A DNA stretch of 64,000 nucleotides from Dehalobacter restrictus DSM 9455 (GTDB taxonomy: Bacteria; Bacillota; Desulfitobacteriia; Desulfitobacteriales; Syntrophobotulaceae), in NCBI RefSeq assembly GCF_000512895.1, contig NZ_CP007033.1:1723001-1787000 (forward strand). Reading direction: 5' to 3'. Of this stretch, positions 10,356 through 21,550 are shown one piece after another. The notes beneath the pieces are model-generated. The model was not told where the DNA came from, searched no databases, and worked only from the letters and a program-made list of their open reading frames with translations. Positions within the stretch are counted from its first letter, which is position 1. Every line of letters starts with the position of its first letter. The position numbers and the translations under genes were made by a program.

Positions 10356-12047
10356 TCAGCCCCCCAATATCATTTGGTTTAAACCGGCCCCGGTCGGAAC
10401 CATCGGCAAAACATCCTCTTCTTCAGGAATACGGATATCTACCAGGAATGGGCCTTCCGAGAAGATTGCTTTTTTCAGTACAGCTTCAATTTCTTCTTTC
10501 TTATCAAGACGGACGGCAGGAACGCCCATCGCTTTGGCGATCTCGACGAAATCTGCTTTCGTTCTCATACAGGAATGTGCATAATGGCTGTTGTAAAATT
10601 CCCGCTGCCATTGGGCAACCATCCCCAAGGATTGGTTATTTAAGATCATGACTTTGACAGGCAAATTTAAGTCGGCAATCGTCATCAGCTCCTGGCAATT
10701 CATCATAAAGCCTCCATCGCCGCATATGCAAATGACCTTCTTATTTGGTTCCCCGACCTTGGCTCCCATGGAAGCCGGAAGGCCGTAACCCATCGTTCCA
10801 AGTCCTCCGGAAGTCAGCAGGGATCTTGGGTGTTTAAAACCGTAGAACTGGGCGGTCCACATTTGATTTTGCCCTACATCCGTAACCATAACTGCATTTC
10901 CTTCTGTGATTTCACAAATCTTTTCAATCACAGGCTGTGGCAGTATTTCATCTGTATCCTTTTTATACGTGAGCGGTTTTTCTTTTTTCCAGCCAGACAG
11001 CTTTTCCAGCCACGGTTTAAACTGATCCTTCCATTCTTGGGCAGGTTTCTCCTGCAGTTTTTGATAGAACTTCTCGAGTGTCCAACGCAAATCGCCAATC
11101 ACCCGGATATTTGCCCGGACATTTTTATTGATTTCAGCCGGATCAATATCAAAATGCACGATTTTAGCGTTAGAAGCAAACTGATCCAACCGTCCTGTGA
11201 CCCGGTCATCGAAACGCACGCCGATCCCAATCAGCAGGTCCGTCTCGGTGGTGGACATATTCCCGGCATACGTGCCGTGCATCCCGATCATGCCAAAAAA
11301 ATGCGGATCATCGCTCGAGACGCAGCCCAGCCCCATCAGGCTCGAGACCGTTGGCACCCCGGTATAGGCTACTATTTTTCGCATGATCTCAGAAGTGTCC
11401 GACAGATTTAGGCCGCCCCCGACAAAAAACAAAGGCTTTTGGGCGAATTTAAGCTCGTCAAATACGGCATTCATCGTCTGGCTATCTCCCTCACAGATCG
11501 GGGTATAACCTCTTAAATTAACCTCTGCGGGATACTCAAAATCTATTTCTTCAGCAAAGATATTTTTCGGAATATCAATTAAAACAGGACCCGGACGGCC
11601 CGTACGTGCAATATAAAAAGCTTCTTTCACGGTCTTCGGCAAATCCCTGACATCCCTAACCAGGTAATTATGTTTGGTAATCGGGGTTGTAATCCCGCGT
11701 ATATCCGCTTCTTGAAAGGAATCCCGCCCTAAAAAAGGTACGGCAACCTGACCGGTAATCAGCACCAGCGGGACAGAATCCATATAAGCTGTAGCAATTC
11801 CAGTGATAAGATTCGTGGCCCCGGGGCCGGAAGTCGCCATACACACGCCGACCTTGCCGGTTACCCTGGCGTAGCCGTCGGCAGCATGGATTGCGCCCTG
11901 TTCATGCCTTGGCAGAACATGAGGAAATTCAGACATATACAGCGCATCATACAAAGTTAAGACCGATCCGCCGGGATAGCCAAAAACGACTTGTACATCT
12001 TCCTTTTTAAGACATTCGATGATTGCTTGTGCTCCGGTCATTTTCAT
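10356..12047 (-). CDS. ilvB: Acetolactate synthase large (catalytic) subunit, copy 1
   Basis: The protein has 563 aa from the ATG at 12047, chosen because GAGAGGAGAG precedes it and family members start with this MKMTGAQAII-like sequence. The ThDP-activating glutamate is in RHEQGAIHAADGYA, an FAD-binding middle domain follows, and the ThDP/Mg site GDGGFMM...NN is near the C-terminus. It condenses pyruvate (or pyruvate plus 2-oxobutyrate) in branched-chain amino acid synthesis. It pairs with the ilvN immediately downstream. A second complete ilvBN pair lies at 60.6-62.8 kb, so this is one of two isozymes. The leader to the next gene is only 150 bases and shows no T-box. Confidence 0.95.
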   Translation of the reverse strand: MKMTGAQAIIECLKKEDVQVVFGYPGGSVLTLYDALYMSEFPHVLPRHEQGAIHAADGYARVTGKVGVCMATSGPGATNLITGIATAYMDSVPLVLITGQVAVPFLGRDSFQEADIRGITTPITKHNYLVRDVRDLPKTVKEAFYIARTGRPGPVLIDIPKNIFAEEIDFEYPAEVNLRGYTPICEGDSQTMNAVFDELKFAQKPLFFVGGGLNLSDTSEIMRKIVAYTGVPTVSSLMGLGCVSSDDPHFFGMIGMHGTYAGNMSTTETDLLIGIGVRFDDRVTGRLDQFASNAKIVHFDIDPAEINKNVRANIRVIGDLRWTLEKFYQKLQEKPAQEWKDQFKPWLEKLSGWKKEKPLTYKKDTDEILPQPVIEKICEITEGNAVMVTDVGQNQMWTAQFYGFKHPRSLLTSGGLGTMGYGLPASMGAKVGEPNKKVICICGDGGFMMNCQELMTIADLNLPVKVMILNNQSLGMVAQWQREFYNSHYAHSCMRTKADFVEIAKAMGVPAVRLDKKEEIEAVLKKAIFSEGPFLVDIRIPEEEDVLPMVPTGAGLNQMILGG

Positions 12048-12123
12048 TCTGCTATCTCTCCTCTCTCTTGTATGTATTATAGTACAGAACACAAATAAAT
12101 GCACGAACTATATCAGTTCAGTC

Positions 12124-12174
12124 TATTCATTGCTCATGTTGTTTATTAACTTACTTGTTGTTTATTAACTTAAA
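12124..12174. repeat. Short direct repeat upstream of ilvB
   Basis: The unit TTGTTTATTAACTTA occurs twice head to tail with a five-base spacer in the 150-base gap between the MBL-fold gene and ilvB. It may be a regulator-binding site or simple replication slippage. Nothing else decides between these. Confidence 0.35.
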
Positions 12175-12197
12175 TGAAGGACGCACACTGTCTCCAA

Positions 12198-12929
12198 TTA
12201 AAATTCTACTGTAAGATTGGTTTTTGCCAGATAGATTTTGCCGGCATAACACCGGGAAGCCTCCGCAGCCAGGTTGGCCGTCTCACCAATATGCGGAAAA
12301 TGACTCAGCAGAAGTGCTTTCGCCCCGAGTTGTTTTGCCAGGGATGCAGCTTCGACAGAAGTCAAATGCCCCTGGAATAAGCCGGTTTCATGGGCATACA
12401 GGCTTGATTCAGTAATCAACAAATCTGCTCCGCCCTCAAACCGGCTTAAATCAGATGCAGGCCCAAGATCACCGGTATAGACCAGGACTTTGCCGGCATA
12501 TTCGAACTTCATTGCCAGGTTGTAGGCATCATGAACGGTTGGCGCAAAGGATATTTTCAAGCCGTCAAGATTGAGAACCGCATCCGGCTTTATTTCGATA
12601 CCGTTGCTATATTCACCAAAGGTTAATTCCTTAAAACGTCCCGGCTGATTACTTGCATAAACAGGAAGCGGCTTTGTTCTTTTCTTGAACGCAAACGCAA
12701 ATTTACTCGCATACAAAAGGCATCCGAGGTCTGCCGTATGGTCATGGTGAAAATGGGAGATAAAAACCGCGTCGATCTGCTCGTGGGAAACATGCTTCCA
12801 TAAATTTGCCAATACCCCGCTGCCGCAGTCCAACAGGACCTTATGCCTGCCTGTCTGCAGAAGATACCCTGATGTCGCCTCTCCTGCTTCGGGATATGCT
12901 CCCCAGCAGCCCAGAACTGTTAGCTTCAT
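12198..12929 (-). CDS. MBL-fold phosphodiesterase-like protein (YhfI/RNase Z-like)
   Basis: The protein has 243 aa. The N-terminus MKLTVLGCWGAYP and the motif SHFHHDHTADL (HxHxDH) place it in the RNase Z/YhfI branch of the metallo-beta-lactamase fold. Further metal ligands are in YTGDLG and in the C-terminal LLSHFPH. It lacks the flexible arm of true tRNase Z, so tRNA processing is unlikely; phosphodiesterase activity is a family-level guess. The ATG follows AGAAAGGACG. The palindrome P1 lies 46 bases upstream of the start codon. Confidence 0.8.
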   Translation of the reverse strand: MKLTVLGCWGAYPEAGEATSGYLLQTGRHKVLLDCGSGVLANLWKHVSHEQIDAVFISHFHHDHTADLGCLLYASKFAFAFKKRTKPLPVYASNQPGRFKELTFGEYSNGIEIKPDAVLNLDGLKISFAPTVHDAYNLAMKFEYAGKVLVYTGDLGPASDLSRFEGGADLLITESSLYAHETGLFQGHLTSVEAASLAKQLGAKALLLSHFPHIGETANLAAEASRCYAGKIYLAKTNLTVEF

Positions 12930-12974
12930 TATTCCACGTCCTTTCTAAGCGTATGTGGTATCTTAGTTGGGCTG

Positions 12975-13040
12975 GTCTCCATAATGTATAGCCGCTGCGC
13001 AATCCATGCTCCGCTTACGCTGTCTATACATTATGGAGAC
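12975..13040. repeat. Long palindrome P1 (GTCTCC type)
   Basis: A 66-bp element with perfect 17-bp arms (GTCTCCATAATGTATAG and its complement). The centre contains GCCGCTGCGC, ATCCATGC and TCCGCTTACGC, and this core recurs in P2-P5. It is 46 bases upstream of the MBL-fold gene start. P2 and P4 sit 48 and 58 bases upstream of their genes. There is no T-run after the arms, so it is not a standard terminator. Confidence 0.85.
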
Positions 13041-13142
13041 TAGTATTATGTAATTATGTATGAATTATATCAGCAAAAACGCTTCTCTTTGCTGTCCTTG
13101 GTACTGCTCCGGCAGCATTAACTTCTCCATGAATGTCAAAAA

Positions 13143-13163
13143 GACCCCGGAAAATCCGGGGTC
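13143..13163 (-). terminator. Rho-independent terminator after secF
   Basis: Perfect nine-base arms (GACCCCGGA / TCCGGGGTC) with an AAA loop are followed on the minus strand by TTTTTG. It starts 20 bases after the secF stop and closes the yajC-secD-secF unit. Confidence 0.9.
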
Positions 13164-13182
13164 CTCAAATGATAGCGTAAAT

Positions 13183-14181
13183 TTAGCTTTCGACCGGATT
13201 ATCTTTCTTATTGTCTTCGCTTGTTCTCTTTTTGATCTCAACGACAAGCTGGCTGGCAATGCAAATGGATGAATAGGCACCGAAGAATACGCCGATAATC
13301 ATTGCCAGGGAGAAGGTTCTGGTCGATTCTCCGCCCAGGAGGAAGATCGCGAGCAGAGCAATCAGCACGGTGCAGACAGTCTTTACGGAACGGCCCATCG
13401 TCTGCCAGACAGATTTGTCCACCATATCCTTGAAGCTGTCTTTCTTTTTCATGCGTCTTTCATTCTCTCTGATACGGTCATAGATGACGACGGTATCATT
13501 AATCGAATAACCAAAGATGGTGAGAATTGCCGCGATGAACGCTGCATCAATTTCCCACTGGAATATTGAGAACAAGCCCAACGTAATAAGTATATCATGC
13601 AGAAGCGCAATGACGCTCGAGACAGCATAAACAAAACGGAAACGGAACGAAACATAAATCAGGATCAAAACAGACGCAACAGCCAGCGACTTCATCGCTC
13701 CCGATTTCAGTTCGTTGCCGATAGCAGGCTGAACAAGCTGTTCTTCAACATTTTTTATATCGAACGTTCCAGCCTGTTTCTGAATTGCCGCCAGAAGCTC
13801 GTCCCTCTTGGTCTGATCCAAAGCTTCCGTTCTGACGATAGCCGAAATGTCACCATTTGTCAGCTGTACGCTACCGGTCAGCCCAACAGAATCCATGGCC
13901 TGGTTGATATCCGCCTGGGTTACTTTTTCGTTAAACTGAATATTGAACATCGAACCGCCTTTATAGTCGATGCTGAGATTCAGTCCTTGCGTACAAAGCG
14001 AAATAATACCAGGAATCAAGAGAAGCAAAGAAAGCGCAAACCAGATATAGCGTTTTTTTACTATATTAAAATATAATCTATGTTCCTGTTTGACATCATC
14101 GTAACTGGCCTCGCTGGCGGCAGGGGTAACGACCGGGGCCGCATTTTTAGGTGTTTTTTTGTCTTTATACTTGTCAGCCAC
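13183..14181 (-). CDS. secF: Protein translocase subunit SecF
   Basis: The protein has 332 aa. It has one N-terminal membrane helix, a periplasmic-type loop with the SecF signature (IDYKGGSMFNIQF), and five C-terminal helices with the motif SINDTVVIYDRIRE. SecF works with SecD to drive late protein export using the ion gradient. It starts with GTG directly after the secD stop (no gap) behind AAAGGAGG. A charged, proline-rich cytoplasmic N-terminus of about 40 residues precedes the first helix, and the C-terminal tail is lysine- and aspartate-rich. Confidence 0.96.
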   Translation of the reverse strand: MADKYKDKKTPKNAAPVVTPAASEASYDDVKQEHRLYFNIVKKRYIWFALSLLLLIPGIISLCTQGLNLSIDYKGGSMFNIQFNEKVTQADINQAMDSVGLTGSVQLTNGDISAIVRTEALDQTKRDELLAAIQKQAGTFDIKNVEEQLVQPAIGNELKSGAMKSLAVASVLILIYVSFRFRFVYAVSSVIALLHDILITLGLFSIFQWEIDAAFIAAILTIFGYSINDTVVIYDRIRENERRMKKKDSFKDMVDKSVWQTMGRSVKTVCTVLIALLAIFLLGGESTRTFSLAMIIGVFFGAYSSICIASQLVVEIKKRTSEDNKKDNPVES

Positions 14182-15423
14182 TTATTTTACCTCCTTTACG
14201 CCAAACAGCCATTTGCTCATTCGCGGGTTGATTCCGACAATCCAGCGCATAACCCAGCGGGTAAACGTGATGGCCGTAAACAGGCTCGCAACAATACCGA
14301 CGATCAACGTAATTGCAAAACCTTTGATCGAAGCAGACCCGAGCAGGAATAATGCCAGGGCAGCAAAAATGGTCGTAATATTGGAGTCAAACACCGTAAT
14401 GAAGGCCCGGCTGAATCCGGCATCCACGGCAGCCCGCAGCGATTTGCCAAGCTTTAGTTCTTCCTTGATTCTTTCGTAGACAATAATATTCAAATCGACG
14501 GCCATTCCAATAGAAAGGACAAATCCTGCTATGCCTGGCAAAGTAAGAACCGTCCCGATTCCGTATAAGACCCAGAGTACAATCACCGAAAAAACGATAA
14601 GCGAAAAGTCAGCGACCAACCCTGGTAAACGATAGAGCACCAGCATGAATAAGAAAATAAAGATAAGCGCAATGACGCACGCATTTAAACTCTTATTCAA
14701 AGAATCCGCACCTAGAAGCGCACCCACCTGGTTTTTTTCAACAATGCTCATGCTGACCGGCAATGCACCGGAACGGAACATAACAGCATACTGGGCTGCT
14801 TCTTCCAACGACGAATAGCCCTGGATCTGACCTTGCCCGTCCACAATCGGCACAGAAACTTCCGGATCTTGGATCTTCCTCTCATCCATATAGATACCAA
14901 TCTTTTGACCGAGATATTTCGTTGTGATATCCGCAAACTTTGAGGTACCCTCAGAAGTAAACGATATTTGCACGACATAATCCGTGCGACCTCTGGAAGT
15001 ATCGACCGCTGCCTGGGCATTCTTCAGCATGGAGCCGTCCATCAGGATATTTCCATCCGGATCCCGGAAAGTCAGCTTAGCGGTTGTTTGCAGAACTTTA
15101 ACAGCCTCATCGGGATCAGCGACTCCGGCCAATTCAATAATAATTCTTTTTTTATCATAGTTCGTCTGAATATAGGGTTCGGATACTCCGAGCCCGTTAA
15201 CACGTTCTTCAATGACAGCCCTTGCTTTATCCATATCGTCGTTGGTAATCGCTGCGCCATCTTTACCCGGTTCAGCCTGTAAAACCAGATGAACGCCACC
15301 GCGTAAATCAAGTCCTAACGGAATCCCGGTTTCAGAATTCGTCAGCGGCTGAATCGAAAAGAAAACGACAACAGCAACGAGAATGACAGTTACTGCAAGT
15401 TTTAAAGTATTTCCCCGTTTCAT
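14182..15423 (-). CDS. secD: Protein translocase subunit SecD
   Basis: The protein has 413 aa from the ATG at 15423, which follows TAGGAGGAAAAAGA; an in-frame start 48 bases further upstream has no ribosome site. Features: one N-terminal helix, the LGLDLRGGVHLVLQ motif, a shortened P1 periplasmic domain as in other Firmicutes, and five C-terminal helices with SIGMAVDLNIIVYERIKEE. SecD pulls exported proteins across the membrane with SecF. It is cotranscribed with secF and probably with yajC upstream (a 190-base gap). Confidence 0.96.
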   Translation of the reverse strand: MKRGNTLKLAVTVILVAVVVFFSIQPLTNSETGIPLGLDLRGGVHLVLQAEPGKDGAAITNDDMDKARAVIEERVNGLGVSEPYIQTNYDKKRIIIELAGVADPDEAVKVLQTTAKLTFRDPDGNILMDGSMLKNAQAAVDTSRGRTDYVVQISFTSEGTSKFADITTKYLGQKIGIYMDERKIQDPEVSVPIVDGQGQIQGYSSLEEAAQYAVMFRSGALPVSMSIVEKNQVGALLGADSLNKSLNACVIALIFIFLFMLVLYRLPGLVADFSLIVFSVIVLWVLYGIGTVLTLPGIAGFVLSIGMAVDLNIIVYERIKEELKLGKSLRAAVDAGFSRAFITVFDSNITTIFAALALFLLGSASIKGFAITLIVGIVASLFTAITFTRWVMRWIVGINPRMSKWLFGVKEVK

Positions 15424-15616
15424 TCTTTTTCCTCCTAATAGAATAAAGGGACTTGCCCATACAAGCATCATTATATCCCTTTTGCATTTGAGGTGTCAAT
15501 TTCAAAGCTATAAGCAAGTGTTACAGCACTTGCTTATATTTGGATACTATGCAATAGATTTCAAACTTCGCCAATAACAAATTTCCGTAATCAGAACTGT
15601 TGTTTAACGCAGTTTA

Positions 15617-15982
15617 TTATTTAACCTCAGCATCGTTGTCTTCATCGATTACTTCAGTCTCTTCAACCTCTTCTTCAGGTTCAGGCTTATTCTTCTTATT
15701 ACTCTTGACAGGTGTATCTTTGCCGCCTTCAGCACTTTTGATCGCGGACTTCAGTATTTCAATTTCAACGTTATTGGCGATCTTGATGACAAGCGTATCT
15801 TCTTTTATTTTGGTAATGGTGCCCAATATCCCGCCAATCGTTGTGACTTTAGCCTTCATTTTAATGGACTCCATCAGTTTCTGCCGCTCTTGTTTCTGCT
15901 TTCTGCTCGGCAAAACAAACATAAAGATAATCATAACTACAAATAGTACAAAATACATCATCGTTGTCGTGGTTTGATCCAT
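15617..15982 (-). CDS. yajC: Preprotein translocase accessory subunit YajC
   Basis: The protein has 121 aa. A single N-terminal membrane helix (about residues 7-23) is followed by the YajC core RKQKQERQKLMESIK and GGILGTITKIKEDTLVIKI, then a long acidic tail (EEEVEETEVIDEDND). YajC associates with SecDF-YidC. It is longer than the usual 90-100 aa because of this acidic tail. Position upstream of secD is the standard order. Confidence 0.93.
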   Translation of the reverse strand: MDQTTTTMMYFVLFVVMIIFMFVLPSRKQKQERQKLMESIKMKAKVTTIGGILGTITKIKEDTLVIKIANNVEIEILKSAIKSAEGGKDTPVKSNKKNKPEPEEEVEETEVIDEDNDAEVK

Positions 15983-16167
15983 AAGTAAAGAATCCCCCTT
16001 AATTGTAAATTACCTAAATATGCATACTTCATTTCATTATATCATCTTTATTCCGCAAATTCAGCATGTATTCAGATTATTTTCTATTTAAATTTTTCTA
16101 TTTTAACTTAATTTCTAAGCTAGTTTTCAGAACTTTATTATCTGTACATACATTTCATATGATTGTC

Positions 16168-17316
<1,149 letters not shown>

Positions 17317-17381
17317 TTAACCCGGAAACATGGTCTTCCCCATGTGTCAACCGGAACTAGAATACGTGCATTTTTCCCATG

Positions 17382-18422
17382 TTAAACTAAAAACATGGCG
17401 TCCCCAAAACTGAAGAAACGATATTTCTCACGGACTGCGGTCTGATACGCTTCCAAAATCATTTCCCGGCCTGCAAATGCACTAACCAGCATCAGCAGTG
17501 TCGAGCGCGGAAAGTGGAAATTCGTGATTAAGGCATCGACAATTTTGAATTGATATCCGGGGTAGATAAAAATATCCGTCCATCCTTCAGTTTCGGACAG
17601 CACATTCCCGGAAGCATCCTGACAAAGTCCCGCTGCGGATTCCAACGTCCGGACTACGGTTGTCCCAACCGCAATCACCCTGCGGCCTTCTTTTTTGGCC
17701 AGAGAGATTTTGGCGGCAGTCTCAGAATCTATGCTGAAATACTCCGTGTGCATTTGGTGTTCGGTGATTTCTTCCGTCTTCACCGGCCGAAACGTTCCCA
17801 GCCCGACATGCAGCAGGACTTCAAGAACCTCGACTCCGTTGTCCCTAATCCTCTGCAGCAGCTCTTCCGTAAAATGCAGGCCTGCAGTAGGTGCCGCGGC
17901 CGAACCGTTTTCTTTGGCATAAACAGTCTGATACCGCTCTTTATCGTTTAATTTTGCTGTGATATATGGAGGCAGAGGCATCTCGCCGAGACTGTCCAGG
18001 ACTTCCTCAAACAAGCCGGAATACGTAAAATGAATGATCCTGTTTCCGTCGTCAAGAATTCCGATCAGTTCTCCGCGCAAAAGTCCTCCCCCGAAAACAA
18101 CGGTTTGACCCTGTTTTAACCTTTTGCCGGGCTTAACCAGGACTTCCCAGCGGTCCCTGTCTATTCTCTTCAGCAGGAGCACCTCAATTTTTGCTCCGGT
18201 ACCTTCTTTTTGCCCAATTAATCTGGCCGGAATCACCCTGGTCTTGTTCAGGACAAGTACGTCTCCCGCATTGAAGAATTGTACAATATCCTGGAATAAG
18301 TAATGAAATATTTCACCTTTGGCTTTATCCACCAGCATCAGCCTTGATGAATCCCGCGGTTCTGCCGGCGTTTGGGCAATCAGCCTTTCCGGCAAGTCGT
18401 AATCAAAATCCTCCAACCTCAT
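17382..18422 (-). CDS. queA: S-adenosylmethionine:tRNA ribosyltransferase-isomerase
   Basis: The protein has 346 aa. The N-terminus [12 protein letters not shown], the segment [13 protein letters not shown] and the C-terminus [10 protein letters not shown] are QueA signatures. It transfers the ribosyl group of SAM to preQ1-tRNA to form epoxyqueuosine. The ATG follows GGAGTAGCAG and is seven bases after the spoIID stop. With tgt it forms the late queuosine pathway. Confidence 0.97.
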   Translation of the reverse strand: MRLEDFDYDLPERLIAQTPAEPRDSSRLMLVDKAKGEIFHYLFQDIVQFFNAGDVLVLNKTRVIPARLIGQKEGTGAKIEVLLLKRIDRDRWEVLVKPGKRLKQGQTVVFGGGLLRGELIGILDDGNRIIHFTYSGLFEEVLDSLGEMPLPPYITAKLNDKERYQTVYAKENGSAAAPTAGLHFTEELLQRIRDNGVEVLEVLLHVGLGTFRPVKTEEITEHQMHTEYFSIDSETAAKISLAKKEGRRVIAVGTTVVRTLESAAGLCQDASGNVLSETEGWTDIFIYPGYQFKIVDALITNFHFPRSTLLMLVSAFAGREMILEAYQTAVREKYRFFSFGDAMFLV

Positions 18423-18428
18423 TCTCTG

Positions 18429-19787
18429 CTACTCCATTTTCACCAAATCAATATTTTTGTAGTAATAGTTTAGGATATCCTGATAAGAATAACCTTGCAT
18501 TGCCATATCATAGGCACCCCATTGGGACATCCCTACGCCGTGTCCCCAGCCCCTGCCGTTGAAAACAAATACACCGTATATCCCAGGTTTTTCTGCTATA
18601 CCGTCATTGGAGCTTTTGATCCTGGAGAGCAGCGGACCAGTGCCTTCTTCCGCAGAGGTCCCTGCCAAAGAATTCCCAGTCAAAGAAATCTCCGGAGTCT
18701 CCGGGGTATTTTTCTGAAGTACAGGCATGATATATTCTACCTGAAATAGTCTTCCAAGGAAAGAATCATTTGAAAGAGGTCCTTCAGGATAAAACTTGCG
18801 AACGAAATCTCCGCCGGATACCAATTTTTCGTTGCCTAACCAGTCTTGAAGCACGACACGGTATACGCGGCCCGATACATATTTCGCCAGCTTCACCTGT
18901 CTTACCGGGGCGAGATCAAAAGCTTCTCCAAGAACATCCGCGGCAATTACAAACCTCCAGTGATCGGTATAGCCTCCAATGCCGTTGGAAAACGGATCTG
19001 GAGTGGACGTATAATGAGCGTCCTGATTCTGCCAGACATTCTGGGGGGCCTCCATATAACCACCGTTATGTGAAGAGTAGAAAATTGAAATGGGTCTGCC
19101 GGTATCCTGATCAGTCAGGACCTCTCCCGTCGTTGCTGTCACCGCCTGGCTGGCTTCCCCTTCCACTGATCTGCCGAGGTAAGCCTGATGGATATCGGGT
19201 GAATCCGTGATAACACCACCGTTTATATTTTTCAGCAAATATGTCCTTGCGGCGACCGCCTGCGCTTTCAGGGCTTCGAAACCTTTTGCGGCCCAGGCAT
19301 TGCTCATCTCTATCGGAACGACGCCTTTCAAGTAGTCTTCCTGCTCAAGTGAATTATACAGCTTCCAGCAACCGTTTTCTTTCACAATGGAAAGATTTCC
19401 GCGGTAGCTGATCCAATCCTTTTCGGGTTCTCTGACCCGGAAAACGCCCTGATCTTGAGAAGTAAACTTAACTTTATTTTTCTCCAGAATCACGAACTGG
19501 TCGCCGACAGCCAGGAAATCTGCCATACTGCTCTGTCCGATCTGGCAGCGGTCCCCGGCTGTTAAACTGACGCTAACATCATTATAGTCGAGGGTATAAC
19601 TGCCCTTTCTGACTTCAATTTCCAACCAGCCGGTTTCAGGAAACTGCCAGACAAGCTTCACAGTTACCTCCCTTGCAAGCGCTGCATTCGGTGTCAGGGT
19701 AATCAAAAAAAGCATTACAGTAAATAATAGGCAAAAAGCTTTAGACAAAAAAGCGCTCTGTTTAACACCGCAGCCATGGAAAAACAT
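18429..19787 (-). CDS. SpoIID/LytB-domain sporulation protein
   Basis: The protein has 452 aa from the ATG at 19787, chosen because GAAGGAGT lies nine bases upstream; an earlier in-frame TTG has no ribosome site. An N-terminal signal or anchor helix (around residues 20-37) precedes a domain with the SpoIID motifs YLKGVVPIEMSNAW, LKAQAVAARTYLL, YSSHNGGYME and a C-terminal GWGHGVGMSQWGA. SpoIID proteins are lytic transglycosylases that trim peptidoglycan, in sporulation during engulfment. Whether this is SpoIID itself or a paralogue cannot be decided from the window. It lies between ruvB and queA, a position often seen in Peptococcaceae. Confidence 0.88.
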   Translation of the reverse strand: MFFHGCGVKQSAFLSKAFCLLFTVMLFLITLTPNAALAREVTVKLVWQFPETGWLEIEVRKGSYTLDYNDVSVSLTAGDRCQIGQSSMADFLAVGDQFVILEKNKVKFTSQDQGVFRVREPEKDWISYRGNLSIVKENGCWKLYNSLEQEDYLKGVVPIEMSNAWAAKGFEALKAQAVAARTYLLKNINGGVITDSPDIHQAYLGRSVEGEASQAVTATTGEVLTDQDTGRPISIFYSSHNGGYMEAPQNVWQNQDAHYTSTPDPFSNGIGGYTDHWRFVIAADVLGEAFDLAPVRQVKLAKYVSGRVYRVVLQDWLGNEKLVSGGDFVRKFYPEGPLSNDSFLGRLFQVEYIMPVLQKNTPETPEISLTGNSLAGTSAEEGTGPLLSRIKSSNDGIAEKPGIYGVFVFNGRGWGHGVGMSQWGAYDMAMQGYSYQDILNYYYKNIDLVKME

Positions 19788-19937
19788 TCGAATCGACTCC
19801 TTCACTATCCGGCTGTTAAACAGATTGCCCAACTATCGTTCAGTATATTCAATAATTTTCCTATAGAAAGCTTGGCTTACGCCAAGCTTTTGACGCTGGC
19901 GAAAGCCTAAATTTTGCCCTTAAATGAATCAAGAAAG

Positions 19938-20969
19938 CTATTTACTTTCTGATTCACAAAAAAGTCCCGTCTGTACATTCGCTGGAAGATCCAATCCAAA
20001 ATAGCTGTAGACCTGGTTCGTTACCATTCTTCCTCTTGGTGTCCGCTGCAGGAAACCTCTCTGCAGCAAAAATGGTTCCACAACATCTTCCAGGGTCTCG
20101 GCCTCTTCACCTACAGTAGCAGCCAGCGTTTCCAGACCGACCGGTCCTCCGTCAAAATTCCGGATAATGGCCAGCAGAATTTTCTGATCCAGACTGTCCA
20201 GGCCCATCGGATCAACTTCGAGCTTATCCATTGCTTTGGCTGCCGTCTGAGAATCAACAATCCTGCTTCCCCAGAACTGCGCATAGTCCCTTACCCTTTT
20301 AAGTAACCTGTTGGCGACCCGCGGTGTCCCTCTGGAACGCTTGGCAATCTCCTCCGCTCCGTCCGATGACAAATCCACTTTCAGAATCCGGGAAGCCCTG
20401 ACGACGATCTGCAGCAGTTCCTCCGTCGTATAAAATTCCAGCCGACTGATAACCCCGAACCTGTCCCTCAAAGGAGACGTCAGCTGCCCGGCTCTGGTCG
20501 TCGCACCGATCAGCGTAAACGGAGATAGGGACAGCCTGATAGAACGGGCGCTTGGCCCTTTACCGATCACGATATCCAGACAGTTATCTTCCATCGCGGA
20601 ATACAGGACTTCTTCCGCTGTCCTGCTTAGACGGTGGATCTCATCTATAAACAGCACATCGCGCGGTTCGAGTGATGTCAAAAGTGCCGCCAAATCTCCC
20701 GGCCTTTCAATCGCCGGTCCGGAAGTCGTCCGGATATTGACCCCCATCTCGGCCGCAATGATATTGGCCAGCGTGGTCTTGCCGAGTCCGGGCGGACCAT
20801 AGAGAAGGACATGGTCGAGAGCCTCTCCCCTGTTTTGGGCCGCCTGGATAAAGACACTTAAGTTTTCTTTGATACTTGCCTGTCCGATATATTCCATCAG
20901 CCTGCCCGGTCTTAAGGCTTCGAATTCCCGGTCTTCAGGACGCTCCAGGGAAGTGATGACTCTTTCCAA
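19938..20969 (-). CDS. ruvB: Holliday junction branch migration helicase RuvB
   Basis: The protein has 343 aa. Walker [12 protein letters not shown], Walker B DEIHRL, sensor 1 GATTRAG and the C-terminal winged helix ([14 protein letters not shown]) are all present. It is a hexameric AAA+ motor that drives branch migration with RuvA. The start is a TTG behind GGAGGAG. Unusually, it is separated from ruvA by 580 bases that contain palindromes P2 and P3. Confidence 0.97.
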   Translation of the reverse strand: MERVITSLERPEDREFEALRPGRLMEYIGQASIKENLSVFIQAAQNRGEALDHVLLYGPPGLGKTTLANIIAAEMGVNIRTTSGPAIERPGDLAALLTSLEPRDVLFIDEIHRLSRTAEEVLYSAMEDNCLDIVIGKGPSARSIRLSLSPFTLIGATTRAGQLTSPLRDRFGVISRLEFYTTEELLQIVVRASRILKVDLSSDGAEEIAKRSRGTPRVANRLLKRVRDYAQFWGSRIVDSQTAAKAMDKLEVDPMGLDSLDQKILLAIIRNFDGGPVGLETLAATVGEEAETLEDVVEPFLLQRGFLQRTPRGRMVTNQVYSYFGLDLPANVQTGLFCESESK

Positions 20970-21016
20970 ATTTTCTCCTCCTTCAAATCAATGTTTTTTT
21001 AAATTGCTCGGGTAAA

Positions 21017-21172
21017 GTCTCCGTAATGGAAGACCGCTTTCGGCTATTGCGCCATCCATGACGAGTCGCTCCTTGCCATCCATGGCATCGCGACATTAGG
21101 CCATCCGTGGCCGTCAAAAAGCCGCGCTGCGCATCCATGCTCCGCTTGACGCCGGTCTTCCATTACGGAGAC
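21017..21172. repeat. Long palindrome P2 (GTCTCC type)
   Basis: A 156-bp element with perfect 20-bp arms (GTCTCCGTAATGGAAGACCG). Inside are nested hairpins GCC-ATCCAT-GGC (21075-21086) and GGCC-ATCCGT-GGCC (21099-21112), and the shared core GCCGCGCTGCGCATCCATGC. It would fold as a multi-branched cruciform or RNA. It is 48 bases upstream of the ruvB start. Confidence 0.88.
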
Positions 21173-21309
21173 TTAGTCTGGAGCTAGTAAAAGCTTAATT
21201 TCAAAGTTTATGCTTCTGAATCGTTGTAGTAGTCAAATGTTATTTTACAACAGGAATGAGCTTCATTCTGACTTTCCAACATGCCAACCTGCTTGGAAAC
21301 CTAAGATTA

Positions 21310-21464
21310 GTCTGGGGGCCACAGTTCCGCTGTGAGCGGAGCACGATGCGGAGCGCGGCCTTTTGACGGCCACGGATGGCCTAATGCCGCGGTGCCATGG
21401 ACGGCAAGGAGCGGCGTGCCACGGATGGCACAACGGCCGAAAAGCGGTATTGTGGCCCACAGAC
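21310..21464. repeat. Long palindrome P3 (GTCTGG type)
   Basis: A 155-bp element with 22-bp arms (GTCTGGGGGCCACAGTTCCG on the left) matching at 19 of 22 positions. Its core is in reverse orientation relative to P2. Side hairpins include GGCC-ACGGAT-GGCC and GTGCC-ACGGAT-GGCAC, the same loop read on the other strand. It lies 87 bases after the ruvA stop. Confidence 0.86.
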
Positions 21465-21550
21465 TTGCCCTGATTATGGTTTTAGATATAGAGATAAGCA
21501 ACAATTTGTGTAAGTAATTTGGGAATCATGTACGAGTATATCAAAGGGTA

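Larger units (their letters stand above)
20970..21550. other. Gene-free ruvA-ruvB gap holding P2 and P3
   Basis: No coding sequence is supported. The gap contains two long palindromes (P2 at 21017-21172 and P3 at 21310-21464), separated by 137 bases. On the minus strand this spacer has a promoter-like TTGACT, an 18-base gap, then CATAAA. If real, ruvB has its own promoter and P2 would be in its 5' leader. Short open frames across P3 come only from its GC-rich repeats. Confidence 0.6.

Noticed and set aside
12048-12197. T-box or leader attenuator before ilvB copy 1
   Set aside because: The 150-base leader has no GGTGGTACCGCG-like core and no terminator hairpin, only a short direct repeat.
21263-21517. 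Short frames across palindrome P3
   Set aside because: They consist of translated repeat sequence, in several frames and both strands, with no start signal.
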